64,000 nucleotides of DNA from Nematopogon swammerdamellus (taxonomy: Eukaryota > Arthropoda > Insecta > Lepidoptera > Adelidae). How positions within the stretch are numbered: position 1 is the first letter of the stretch; each line of letters opens with the position of its first letter. The stretch covers positions 6,728,545-6,792,544 of the forward strand of contig OX336336.1 of NCBI GenBank assembly GCA_946902875.1. The letters run 5' to 3'. Under the pieces are notes generated by a model that saw nothing but the letters and a program-made list of their open reading frames with translations, made no database searches and was not told the DNA's origin. The position numbers were made by a program, and so were the translations under genes. Shown one piece after another: positions 54,606-64,000 of the stretch.

Positions 54606-55350
54606 GGCCATATTGGAGTAGGAGATACGGGACGGAATAGGCGCGTCAGCACTGGTGTCAGCTCGGGAGCATACCTAGGAGTTCTCACACCTAGGTATGG
54701 ATGGGGGAGTGGCACCCCCATGGTCCAGGTTGGAGTTCCCCGCAAAGAGAGATACCAGTAAGTCGGTTTTCTCCTTTGCGGAGTGGGCAAGTGAGCCTCC
54801 AGGACAGGTAGAAGAGAGGAGCGGCAGAAATTCGACTCGACAGATTTGGCGAGAGACCAGAACTCACGGCTCCTAATTGGGTGCTGGTTCAGTCTATCGC
54901 CGATTCTGCCAATGTGGTCAAATTTGGCCCTGGCAATAACCCCTGACCTGGAGAGGCGGTTGTATTCCTTCTTCAGTTCGGATACGTTTGAATCACGTCC
55001 GGCACGAGCGCGCGACCATGCACGATAAGCTGCGCATTTAGCTGCGACTGCATAAGGCTTCTTCCAGGGTGTAGCCGGGGTAGTGCAGGTAAGAAGTGTC
55101 GGCAGGGCGAGATATTTGCGTTTCCGTCAGAAAAAGCAAAGTCGGCTTCATCGTCTCCAGGTGGTGATGGACGGCATTAAAATTGCTGTGCAACCGCAGC
55201 ATGTTGGTCGAGTCGACGCTAAATAGTGGTGTAGGGGTGTGCACCGCTGATTGAACCTTGTTCTTTCTTTGTACTGCCATGATTTTATAAGAGGGGGGAA
55301 AGACCGTACCGTGTGGTGCCGGTACATTAAAAGGATAGCCCCACTGCATC
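54606..55350 (-). pseudogene. LINE ORF2 with endonuclease start and linker, minus strand
   Basis: From 55350 leftwards: NMLRLHSNFNAVHHHLETMK and PTLLFLTETQISRPADTSYL, the N-terminus of an apurinic-type endonuclease (Asn and Glu active-site residues visible in N.NAV and TETQ), stopping near 55038. Then comes the linker (AAKCAAYRAWSRARAGRD, ...REFWSLAKSVESNFCRSSL) at about 54820-55035, and a frameshifted AKEKTDLLVSLFAGNSNLD region to about 54700. The main endonuclease domain is deleted. Confidence 0.72.
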
Positions 55351-55388
55351 TCTCCCTGTGTATGTGGTAAAAGGCAACTAAGGGATAT
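55345..55388 (+). repeat. fragment of moth repeat
   Basis: catctctccctgtgtatgtg and aaaaggcaactaagggatat, as at 35010. It is immediately followed by SINE-A. Confidence 0.55.
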
Positions 55389-55629
55389 GACTCCCTTCTT
55401 ATATTACTAGGTGGTAGGGTTTAGCCCGCCCGGGTTGGTACCACCGCACTGAATGAAAGGTCGGTCAAAACGGCTATGTAAATAGTTTGTGTTTTCCGTC
55501 CAGTTCATTGTAGCCGGCACGATAGAAGGGAAGCACTGACGTGGCAACAAGTTCACCCGGTGTTATGGGCTGACATCACGGATGTTGTAGGTGATGTAGC
55601 CAACCGTGTCAGCATCCATAAAAAAAAAG
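55389..55629 (+). mobile_element. SINE-A, 5'-truncated
   Basis: Begins within the body (ctaggtggtagggtttagcc) and runs to the A-run after gtgtcagcatccat. The head is absent. Confidence 0.9.
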
Positions 55630-56399
55630 CGTGAAGGGTGGCTGTGGTGATTCACGGGCAAAGGCTGGACCCTAGCTTCATCGCTTGCTGCTCAGGTTAG
55701 TGGTGCGCCGACCCGGAAGACGGACGGGCCCCGGTACCGGTAAGGTACCGGCAGTCGTCGTCTCTATCGCACGAACTCGCACGTCTATGTGCGAGAGGGA
55801 GGACGCTCTACAACTGGATTATTTCTTTCTAAAGCTCCATGTTCATTATTTACTGCCGGGTACTGTACCTACTTCTTAAATAGGTGCAACACTCTTCGAT
55901 CATAAAAAATATTAAGATTCCGCATGTCAGGGCGATTCGTGCCCCACCAAAAATACGTGCAATTCAAATAATACGTGCATCGCCCGCTCATTCTGCCATC
56001 GACCGCCAGCGCGAGAGCACTTGCTTCAGCGTCTTCAATATTACACAAATGCCGGCTTCAGGCCTCTGCATAGTATACGAGAGCATCTGGCATTATATTT
56101 CAAGAGTGAAAATCCCTTCAAATACAATGTTATATAAGAAAAAGTAAAAATTTTCACTTCATACATTTAATGTGTTTGGATTAAGTGGAGATGGCTTCTT
56201 TAAAATTATATTTTTTTACGTCACCAAATTTGAAAACGGTAACACTGGATTCCCAAAAGAATTATTTTATAATATATATATTTTACTATATTAGATGGCA
56301 ATTTGAAAAGCTACAATAAAATCAACAAAATACCAGAACCCTTACATGATTTTTATTTACAGATTTTTGCTTGTATTTTCTTTGTGTTTTTTTTTATTG
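55630..56399. other. no gene seen
   Basis: GC-balanced to about 55830 (gacggacgggccccggtacc), then AT-rich. No recognised element. Confidence 0.4.
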
Positions 56400-56800
56400 A
56401 AAGCGCGACCTGTGGCGCCGAGGCACCCTAAGGGAGATGTCTAAGGACGCCCATGGACATTTGGTCGTATGCGGGGGTTGCGAATGCCATGCCGGCCCGA
56501 CAGGTGCCTGTTCACGCCCTTCTTGAAGGACTCGAGACTGTACTTGAGAGGAAATATATAGACAGGAGAACGTCCCAGAGTTTACCGGTTCTATAGAGGA
56601 AAAATCTGCAGAAGAGGTTGGTACGCATCCACGGTAAGTCCAGCGTGTGGGGATGCAATCCTTTTTAACAAATTCCTCTTTTCAAACAAATTTCCCTTTT
56701 AAAAGCTGATATTTGGCAGAGCCATCCCACAGGTGCAAGCAGTACTCCACGCATGACCTGATCTGCGATTTGTGCAAAAGGACTTAGGTGCACAAGAAAT
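56400..56800 (-). pseudogene. LINE ORF2 C-terminal remnant
   Basis: Minus strand: QIRSCVEYCLHLWDGSAKYQ, then TNLFCRFFLYRTGKLWDVLL, then after a frameshift SFKKGVNRHLSGRHGIRNPR and PNVHGRP before a stop. These are consecutive parts of one jockey/CR1-like C-terminus with deletions between. The 3' block tgcctcggcgccacaggtcg matches 30640. Confidence 0.8.
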
Positions 56801-57772
56801 TTACGTGTTTCTTTCTTGGTTGGTTCATGTTTGATTCTTACAGATTTTGAATAACATATTTATTTGCTTTATGAAACGTATATGACAAAGTGGTTCAAAA
56901 AAGTTAACATCAAAGGGAGGAATACGAAAATATTAAAACTGGTCTCGTTTAAATAGTTAGTGAGAAATTATTATTTAGGTTGACTGCAAAATTAAGTTTG
57001 TTTGTAATATATTTATGTATCAAAAAGGTGATGAGTGGAGGTGAGAAATGTTTTTCTTTTTATAACCAGTTTGGTGGTTCAAAAAAAATTATCAAGGTTA
57101 ATTTATAGAAGATGCGTCACTACGCTCCGCATCTTCTATAAATTAACCGTAACCTAATAGGGACCATGTCGAGGCAGCCCGTGTCGTTTTTGCATACATG
57201 TCTATTCAAAATCAATGTTTTTGTAGTTAAAAAAAGTAAAGTTTTAATTTTGCATGAAAGATTAAAAATTAAAAGTTGTATGGAAACCTGTTTCTTCTTT
57301 TAAGTAAACTAAATAAACTACGCGTCCGGCAAAACATTATTTCACTAAAATTTATTTTTTAACTTCAGTCTACACAATAAGCTTACTAGCAATTTGCTAG
57401 CAAACTTCCCCACTTCAAAGCCACGCCTCCGTCGTATTTGTGCGGAACCCTCGGTTTGTGGGTTGGTCAACTTGGTATGTGTTTTTAATGTTAGTAACAT
57501 ATTGGCTTTATTTCTAGTAGACACTTCACACTATTAAAGCTAAAATTTAGATATTCCTGTCATTATTGTCATTTTGAGAAAGAAAGACAGGAGATGAACG
57601 AATGATTTAATAATCTTAATTTAAGCACATCTGTCAAATTTTAGGTGATTTTAGTTGCAAGTGATATAATATAAGACACGTCTAAAGTCGACCTAAATTG
57701 ACAAATGCGTTTGAATTTTTTATAAAATAATTCACTCATCGTCCATAGGTTTTCTTTCACAAATAAATGTAA
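56801..57772. other. no gene; one perfect hairpin
   Basis: 57096-57148 is a hairpin with exact 21-bp arms (ggttaatttatagaagatgc... and complement) around an 11-bp loop. The rest is AT-rich. Confidence 0.55.
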
Positions 57773-58030
57773 ATCGTAAAACTGTAGGTCCCTTCCCTCC
57801 TAATCTTACTTGGTGGTAGGGTTTAACCCGCCCGGGTTGATACCACCGCACTGAATGAAACGTCGGTTGAAACGGCTATGTAAATAGTTTGTGTTTTCCG
57901 ACCAGTTCAGTGTAGCCGGCACGATCAAAGGGGGAAGCACTGACATGGCACCTAGTTCACCCGGTGTTATGGGCTGACATCACGGACGTTGTAGGTGATG
58001 TAGCCAACCGTGTCAGTTTCCATAAAAAAA
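57773..58030 (+). mobile_element. SINE-A, 5'-truncated after the head
   Basis: Begins exactly at cgtaaaactgtaggtccctt, the start of the shared body, and runs with very few changes to the A-run. Either the head was lost or reverse transcription stopped at its structured 3' edge. Confidence 0.92.
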
Positions 58031-58583
58031 ATAAACGAAAAAAATTGCAATAAATGTTTTTAATAAATAATTTAATAATAAGAAGTAAAAAGCCACCTCC
58101 ATAATTTTGAGCCGTTGAAGCAAGCGGCAATTTATCGATCGACTACGTGCGACATTCGCTTGTTTTGGAACACGTAAATGTTTGCGTGGAGCGTGCAGGC
58201 AAGCGATACGGGATTACTGCGCGTGGAAAAAGGATGACACAATATCACTGCGATCTCTTGAGATGGTCGGTCCTGTATTACGCGATACGCACACTACCAT
58301 AACCACGGTGTCTCGTTTTAGTAATAATTGAAGTATGAAGTGCGGAGTCCAGAACTATTTTTTCTGTCTACGGCAACACTACACACGAAATTTACATAGA
58401 AATGTTGTTCATCCATCCATTAAACATTTATCTTACACATTCATTTTAAATACGAGTGCGCTGCGCTGCGATATAGACAACACACCACATTCGTTCGACA
58501 CACACACAACATAAACTATAAATGTATTGTGCAGATAGATACACGCGCCGAACGCGAGTGATACCACGTGATATCTACAGTTA
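58031..58583. other. no gene seen
   Basis: CpG-containing patches (58130-58330) but no exon or repeat recognised. Confidence 0.4.
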
Positions 58584-58790
58584 CCTCAGAACTATAATGC
58601 AGCTCGACCTACCTGCGCAGTCAAGTAATTTTAGGTCATAATTTGTAGAACATAGGGTAGACTTTAATGTCGCTCGCTTCTTTGGTTCGCGCATGTGCAG
58701 TAAAGCAATTATCTACCCTATGATCTACGAGTGATGACCTATAATTCGTTGACTGCGCAGGTAGGTCGAGCGCCATTTCAGTTTTGAGGG
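58584..58790. mobile_element. MITE with ~85-bp imperfect inverted arms
   Basis: cctcagaactataatgcagc pairs with the complement of the right end (gcgccatttcagttttgagg), and ctacctgcgcagtcaa with ttgactgcgcaggtag. About 45 bp of loop. No certain target duplication. Confidence 0.8.
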
Positions 58791-58934
58791 AATTGTACGA
58801 CGACGATAGAAAATGCCAGGTGCGGCGGCGCGAGCCCCCCACACCCCCGCAGCCCGCTTGAACCGCGCGCGTTCTGATATTGCTAAACATTCAAAAGCTT
58901 CCTTTGTGAAATGTTTATAACTTTTAATGCCCGT
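58791..58934. other. short CpG-rich patch
   Basis: gtgcggcggcgcgagccccc at 58820 beside the MITE. No gene. Confidence 0.35.
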
Positions 58935-59430
58935 GATATTTTTTTGGATTTTTTCGTAGTCGAAAGAATAGACAATTTTGTAATTATTTCAATAAAAAAA
59001 ATGGACTGAGGAATTTTCCACTGCGAATAAAAAGGTAATTTCTGAAAAAAATATAGTTAGATGGTATATTTTTTGGATTTTCATGTTGTAAGTATAAAAC
59101 GACAATAAAACGTCATTCCAGTGAAAAAATTTTACTGAGAAATTTTCCGGTGGAAGTTATATTAAAAAAACATATTTTATCAAAATTTCGTTGTTTCTAC
59201 TAGGAATATTTTTTGGATATTTCACATATAGTTTTCATGCTTTACATGAATATTTCTGGTGAAGAAAGTTTAAACTGAGGATTTTTCCGAACAAAGATAT
59301 CAACGATATAAGATTTTAGGTAAAAATACCTAACTTCTGTTATGAATATTTTTTGGATTTTTATAAAATAGGTTTAATTCATGATACTTCATCGTACTGT
59401 AAAGTCAAATTTGACTGAGGAATTTATGCG
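58935..59430 (+). repeat. degenerate ~135-bp satellite, plus orientation
   Basis: About four units. Motif one, atattttttggatttt, at 58938, 59065, 59208 and 59346; motif two, actgaggaattttcc, at 59005, 59137, 59274 and 59411. Sequence between the motifs has diverged widely. Confidence 0.72.
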
Positions 59431-59599
59431 GGGGTCCACCCTCTTGGTTTCCTACACTATTTAGCCTGATTTGATCGATGTAAACATTATTAATGGTAAA
59501 AATAAAATATGTATTACATCGATAAATTAAATCTAATAAGAAATAAAGATAAAACTAAATCTGACATTACTACTGTCAAATTGCAACCTTCCGGATTTT

Positions 59600-59700
59600 T
59601 TTTATAGAAACCGACATGTGTGGTTGTATCACCTACAATATCCGGTGAACTATGTAGTTGCACTCTCAGTTTGTTCGTGCCGGCTACACTGGGAAGCAGC
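59600..59700 (-). mobile_element. diverged SINE-A tail
   Basis: tttttatagaaaccgacatg, tcacctacaatatccgg, gtgccggctacactggga, with internal deletions. Confidence 0.68.
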
Positions 59701-59844
59701 GGGAGCGCACGCATTTTATAGCGACACAAGACATAATGTCGACATAGCTTCAGTCGATCTATCGTAATTCTGCATGGAAGGTCCGCATGATTTAGCGGCA
59801 CAACGTCGGCACCCTTCCTAGGGCTGCATAATGTCATCCCGCTA

Positions 59845-59905
59845 ATGCAGGACACGGGGCGGGGCACGGGACGGGGCACAGGGCACGGGGCACGGGAGAG
59901 GGTTC
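59845..59905. repeat. (ggggcac)n-like minisatellite
   Basis: acacggggcggggcacggga then cggggcacagggcacgggg: about seven to eight imperfect G-rich units. The G-rich plus strand could form quadruplexes. Confidence 0.8.
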
Positions 59906-60117
59906 CTCTGGGTGCCCTTCGTGTGACGCAGATGTTGCTTTTGTAATTTATGTTGGGAGCAATAGTCGGATTTGCTGTTTCGAAATTTCAGTGCGCTGTA
60001 AGTTCATAGATTTCGTTTATGTTAGGATCGGTAGCTGAAGTTGCGCTTTTTCAAAATTGCGAATTGATATTCAAAATTCGGAAATTGTTAATCTTTCCGA
60101 ATCGATGTTTTATATTT

Positions 60118-60590
60118 TTAACCGACTTCAAAAAAGGAGGAGGTTCTATGTTCGGATGTATGTATTTTTTTTTATGTATGTTCCGCAATATCTTCCCCAA
60201 TTGTGAACCGATTTCGATGATTTTTTTTATGTTCGGTTCAGTATAGCTTCAAGGTGGTCCCATTTTTTTTTTGGTCAAGATCGGATTGGAAAGCGAGGCG
60301 GAATCGCGAGGCCGAAGGCCGAGCGATTCCGCCGAGTACATTAATAGCAAATAAAAATTACTAAAAAAACTGTGAAATAAAAAACTATTTAAAAAAATAT
60401 AAAAACCGCCTTCAAAAATAAAAATCGAACCCTAGTGTTGAAGGCGGTGGTGCTAAAGCAAGCAAAAATAACCGACCGCCTTCAACTCTAGGGTTCCATT
60501 TTTATTTTTTTATTTCATACATTTTTGAAGGCGGTTTTTATATTTTTTTAAATAGTTTTTTATTTCACAGTTTTTTTTAGTAATTTTTAT
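60118..60590 (-). mobile_element. foldback element, minus orientation
   Basis: Edge ttaaccgacttcaaaaaagg, then gcaatatcttccccaattgt, ggcggaatcgcgaggccgaa, and the hairpin (left arm 60362-60447 with a small deletion, right arm 60475-60585). Same family as 10330 and 13361. Confidence 0.88.
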
Positions 60591-60661
60591 TTGTTTCTAA
60601 TTACGTAGGTAGGTAGGTACCTACTCCGTGGGTTTTGTGCATTCGGTAGCACTCTCCGAAG

Positions 60662-60992
60662 TTTTTTTTATGGAAACCGACACGGTTGGCTACATCACCT
60701 ACTGCATCTGTGATGTCAGCCCATAACACCTTGGTGAAATAGGTTCCATGTCAGTGCTTTCCTTTGGTCGTGCCTGCCACACTGAACTGGACCGAAAACA
60801 CGAACATAGCCGTTTCGTCCGACCTTTCATTCTGGGCGGCGGTACTAACCCGGGCGTGTCAAATCCTACAACCTAATAAGTTAAGAAGGGAAGCGACTCC
60901 CCAGTTTTACGTGGAATCCTGACAGCGCCCAGGTGTGCTTAAAATCACGAACGACAGTCGAAAAATCGCACCACTAAGGTATCGAGGTTAAC
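60662..60992 (-). mobile_element. SINE-A with deletion inside the 5S-like region
   Basis: Minus strand, complete tail and body. In the head, sequence jumps from gtggaatcc to tgacagcgcccaggtg, removing most of the control region and B-box arm, then continues with the A-box part to tatcgaggttaac. Confidence 0.86.
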
Positions 60993-61079
60993 AAAGTATC
61001 GTAAAGATGGGGCTGGCATAGTCGATAGGCGGCTAAATCCCTATTTCATAAAGTAGAAAAAAAAATTATTTACTTAATA

Positions 61080-61400
61080 TTTAATTTGAATTTTCGGTAC
61101 ATTTTATTTACTACTATGTAACTAGCACACTTACGTATGTATTTAATAAAAGTAAAAGGAACGCTGTTACATTTCATAAAGATCTTTGAACATTTTAAAT
61201 GTCGAACACATAAAATGCATAGAAAATTTAATGTCTCTCCCAAAAGCACGAAAACAACTGCAGTCATTGTGCGAGCATCTTTGTCGTTATTTACGCTTTG
61301 CTCGCTTTCATCCACTGGCTTAGCATACATTTTGTATGTACCGCATTATGCCGTTTGTATTTATGTATTGGCCAAAGAAATTAACACTTAGACGGGGCAT
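61080..61400. other. AT-rich, overlapping open frames
   Basis: Frames of 84-86 codons on both strands, not recognisable as proteins. Confidence 0.35.
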
Positions 61401-61452
61401 CATATTTCTCAAACGTCCAAAAAATATATGTTTTATTTAAGTATTTATTTGT

Positions 61453-61795
61453 TTATGGAAACTTTCACGTTTGGCTACATCACCTACAACATCCGTCATC
61501 AGTCAGCCCATAACACCTTGGTGAACTAAGTGCAATATCAGTGCTTCTCTTCAGTCGTGCCGGCTACACTGAACTAGACGGAAAACACGAATTATTTACA
61601 TAGCCGTTTCGACCGACTTTTCTTTCAGTGCGGTGGTATCAACCCGGGCGGGTTAAACCCTACCACCTAGTAAGGTAAAAAGGGAAGGAAATTAGTTTTA
61701 CGTGGAATTCGAACCACGGTCAACCTCCAACGGTAGAGCGGTCACACCTCGCAGGAACTGACCGCGCCCAGGTGTGCTTATGATCACGACCGTAA
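61453..61795 (-). mobile_element. SINE-A, near full length
   Basis: ttatggaaactttcacgttt through the body to the 5S-like ggaactgaccgcgcccagg and gcttatgatcacgac. The A-box end is missing. Confidence 0.88.
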
Positions 61796-61914
61796 AGGTT
61801 ACGCTATGTAGCATGAAACATTCGCGCAACGTTGCACGCGGCACGTGGACTGTTGCGCGTCATGTTGAGAGGGTATTTGCCCCCTAGTGAATCCAAGGCT
61901 TTAAAAGGTTACCT

Positions 61915-62255
61915 TTTGTTCAACGGTTGAATGGTAGAAATGTATGTAAACGATATAAGTCCACATTTGCAGCTCATGTAAATTTATGTAAAATGAAGAG
62001 GAGCAACGAAGTATCGTTGTCGAGAATATGCACTTTAATAATTTACTCACGTAAAAGTACAGTAAAAAGTTTTCCGTCCAAATCTTAGGAACAAGGACAA
62101 ATGAATTGCTTGCTTAGTTATAATCTCTCAAATATCCACAGGTTGACTGGAAGAAATTTCTGTAAGGGATAAGTCCGTCTTTCCATCTCGTATAAATTTT
62201 ACATTTTGCAATATTTTTGGAGTATTAAAGTATTTTCTATTTATCTATCTAAATT
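61915..62255 (+). mobile_element. two LINE 3'-end fragments, AATAAAGT family
   Basis: A diverged copy (caacggttgaatggtagaaa, ataagtccacatttgcag, gcaacgaagtatcg) followed by a better one from 62125 (tccacaggttgactggaag, gggataagtccgtctttcc, tttttggagtattaaagt). Confidence 0.62.
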
Positions 62256-62369
62256 TCTTTGTGATTTCTAAGTAAATAAAGAATATCGAAAGACAAAGTA
62301 TATGCAATAATAAAAATAACGACAATGGCGTTTCTGTCGTATAATTTCTATCGTAACTGCATCTCACGA

Positions 62370-62660
62370 GTTTTGAAGGGGCGTTCTCCCTCCCTGCCCT
62401 GCTCGCTCTGTCGCGTGCCCGCTTCGTCGCCGTGCGCACGCGTTTGCTGCGCTCGAACGCGTTGCGCGTTGCGCGCGTGTTGCGTCAAACGTGTTTAGTG
62501 TGTGTATCGTGACCGTTGTTGGTACGTGACCCACGCGTCAGAAACAATGATGTTGGCATTGTCGTGACTTATGTGTGCATAATGTGTGACTTGACTGTTG
62601 CGTTATTGTGAATGAAGTGTGAAGAGCTTTTGTGTATTTTTCTATGCAAGTTATAACATT
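62370..62660 (+). promoter_or_regulatory. CpG-rich block, possible promoter
   Basis: 62380-62500 is rich in CpG (cgttgcgcgttgcgcgcgtg), followed by GT-rich sequence like an untranslated leader. A weak donor-like tgatg/gtaatg lies near 62664. No certain initiator. Weak candidate for an alternative first exon on the plus strand. Confidence 0.25.
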
Positions 62661-62757
62661 TTGATGGTAATGTTTCAGGTGTCAAACTTCTAGAGGTCTT
62701 ATTTTGTTATTGTTAAACTTATGTTAGAATATCTATATTATGTTATGAGTTAATTTT

Positions 62758-62877
62758 TTTTTTTATGTAATCCGGTATGGGTGGCTGGGTCAGAGGGGCC
62801 AAAGCGCATGCTCCGACCAGGCAATATCACCTCCGAGAAGGTAGGTGCCGTACCGGAGACTTCCCTGGAGTGAAGTT
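62758..62877 (-). mobile_element. SINE-B tail fragment
   Basis: tatgtaatccggtatgggtg, gctccgaccaggcaatatc, acctccgagaaggtagg, then gagacttccctgg. Confidence 0.82.
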
Positions 62878-63439
62878 TGAAAACGTTTCCAATGAAAGGT
62901 ATAAGAAAATAGTAAAAAAATTTTTTTTGTACGTTCAAAAACTACATAGGTAATCTTATAGGTAGGTTATAAACAAACAAATTGAACCTCTTACAGTGTT
63001 TTACTGGTGTTCTTTGATGTAGAGCCTCCAGGCCTACGGTTGTCCACGCTAACTCCACTTGGAAACCAAGACGAGATTCAGCCACATGGCACAACTTTGA
63101 GGAAGAGAAGTAGAATCTACTGGACCTGAAGGTCAAGATATAGAAAGTGGCTGATTGAAGTAACCATCTGTGCAAGTATATAGATACCGCCTACCGCCTA
63201 TTGTGGTTTTTGAAGATAGACTACATAGATTTTGAAGCGATACAATGTTTTTTCTTGACCAAGGTTTATTGTTTTCTTTTGCTAAGTGCTTGCTAGGTTT
63301 CTCAACACTTTGCATGAATCCTGGGTCAAGTTGGAGCATGTAGATAATACTCGTATTTATAAAAAATCAAACATGTATTCCTCCTTCCTTTCACTTGCAC
63401 TACCCATACTTCTTTGTTTATCATTTTTATTATCATTAT
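62878..63439. other. no gene seen
   Basis: Open frames at 62942-63339 (minus) are not recognisable. Confidence 0.4.
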
Positions 63440-63602
63440 TCATTCATTAGACATCCATCACCCAAAGGTTGACTGGTAGAAATAACTTTTAGTGATTTGT
63501 CCAGTCACATTCTTTGCGAACTGGTGTAGGTATGTCTTGTTTCTTGTCGTGTACTGTTCTTCTTTCAATTGTGTGCAATAAGGAGTTTTTATTCTATTCT
63601 AA
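63440..63602 (+). mobile_element. LINE 3'-end fragment, AATAAAGT family
   Basis: catcacccaaaggttgactg, gatttgtccagtcac and gtgcaataaggagtttttat with (attct)n tail. Confidence 0.72.
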
Positions 63603-63684
63603 AAGTAAATAGGTACATCGTTTGTAAAACAAAACCAATCAAACCATTATTGTATGTCTATATTTTTATACATTCGAGTGTACC

Positions 63685-63825
63685 ATTCGACATACATCCA
63701 AACGTTGGATGGAATAAATCTCTTTAAGGAATAAGTGCACCTTTGCACTCCATGTAAGCTACCTATATATCGTGCTTGTTTCTGTAAAATGTTTTTTAAA
63801 GCAATAAAGTATTTCCATAAATATA
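63685..63825 (+). mobile_element. LINE 3'-end fragment, AATAAAGT family
   Basis: catccaaacgttggatggaa, ggaataagtgcacctttgca, gcaataaagtatttcc. Confidence 0.7.
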
Positions 63826-64000
63826 TATATCTTCTACCAATACTTCAATCGATGTACTCGCACATTCTGTCTTATTTGTAGTAAGGTTATAAAACTGCAT
63901 CTACTCCTTGATCGCGGCAGGCTTGCATAGCAGCGCGTTCAAATGTTTACCCGATACGGAATTAAACTCGATCTGTTAGCCTCGCTCTTGTTTACATTAT

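Noticed and set aside
54032..54790. 252-codon minus-strand protein
   Set aside because: A mixture of the antisense of one LINE fragment and out-of-frame parts of others; no single consistent protein.

Overview
This is AT-rich insect nuclear DNA, almost certainly from a moth or butterfly (Lepidoptera). The evidence is mobile-element content: non-autonomous Helitrons that start TC and end CTAG between A and T, a CCTAA/TTAGG-type (insect telomere) array, and several short repeat families I recognise as lepidopteran. There are no bacterial-style genes or operons. I see one convincing host coding exon, at 28566-28876 on the plus strand. It encodes the second half of a calponin-homology domain of the neuron navigator/sickie family, with a good splice acceptor and donor. 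The window therefore looks like very large introns of that gene, packed with transposons. A CpG-rich promoter-like block with a splice donor lies at 200-512, and an orphan exon-like open frame with matching splice sites lies at 1781-2258; both are weaker calls.

The commonest element is a SINE family, here SINE-A, with about 20 whole or broken copies (best at 32412-32799). Its head combines a tRNA-like A box, a 5S-rRNA-like internal control region closed by a 9-bp terminal stem, and a B-box-like motif. A second family, SINE-B (29432-29830), has an ordinary tRNA-like head and a different tail but shares the central body. Heads and tails have evidently been exchanged. A third tRNA-derived SINE is at 15250-15570.

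Other layers: (i) a foldback family with arms of 50-145 bp (10330-10773, 13361-13890, 60118-60590), also nested in a composite repeat present twice in inverted orientation (18990-21150 and 47107-49667), with a SINE-A at the same internal site and a tandem array of different length in each copy; (ii) Helitrons, including a 1.9-kb one at 52055-53960 that carries two oppositely oriented arrays of a ~68-bp satellite; (iii) non-LTR retrotransposon remains, the largest a 5'-truncated, frameshifted reverse transcriptase at 43769-45973; (iv) small inverted-repeat elements, two of them only 40-46 bp with hAT-like 8-bp target duplications; (v) tandem arrays at 7420-7791, 31693-31925, 33360-33736, 50920-51430 and 58935-59430.

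No CRISPR array, rRNA gene, functional tRNA gene or intact transposase was found. Family names rest on recognition by eye; no database search or folding was run.
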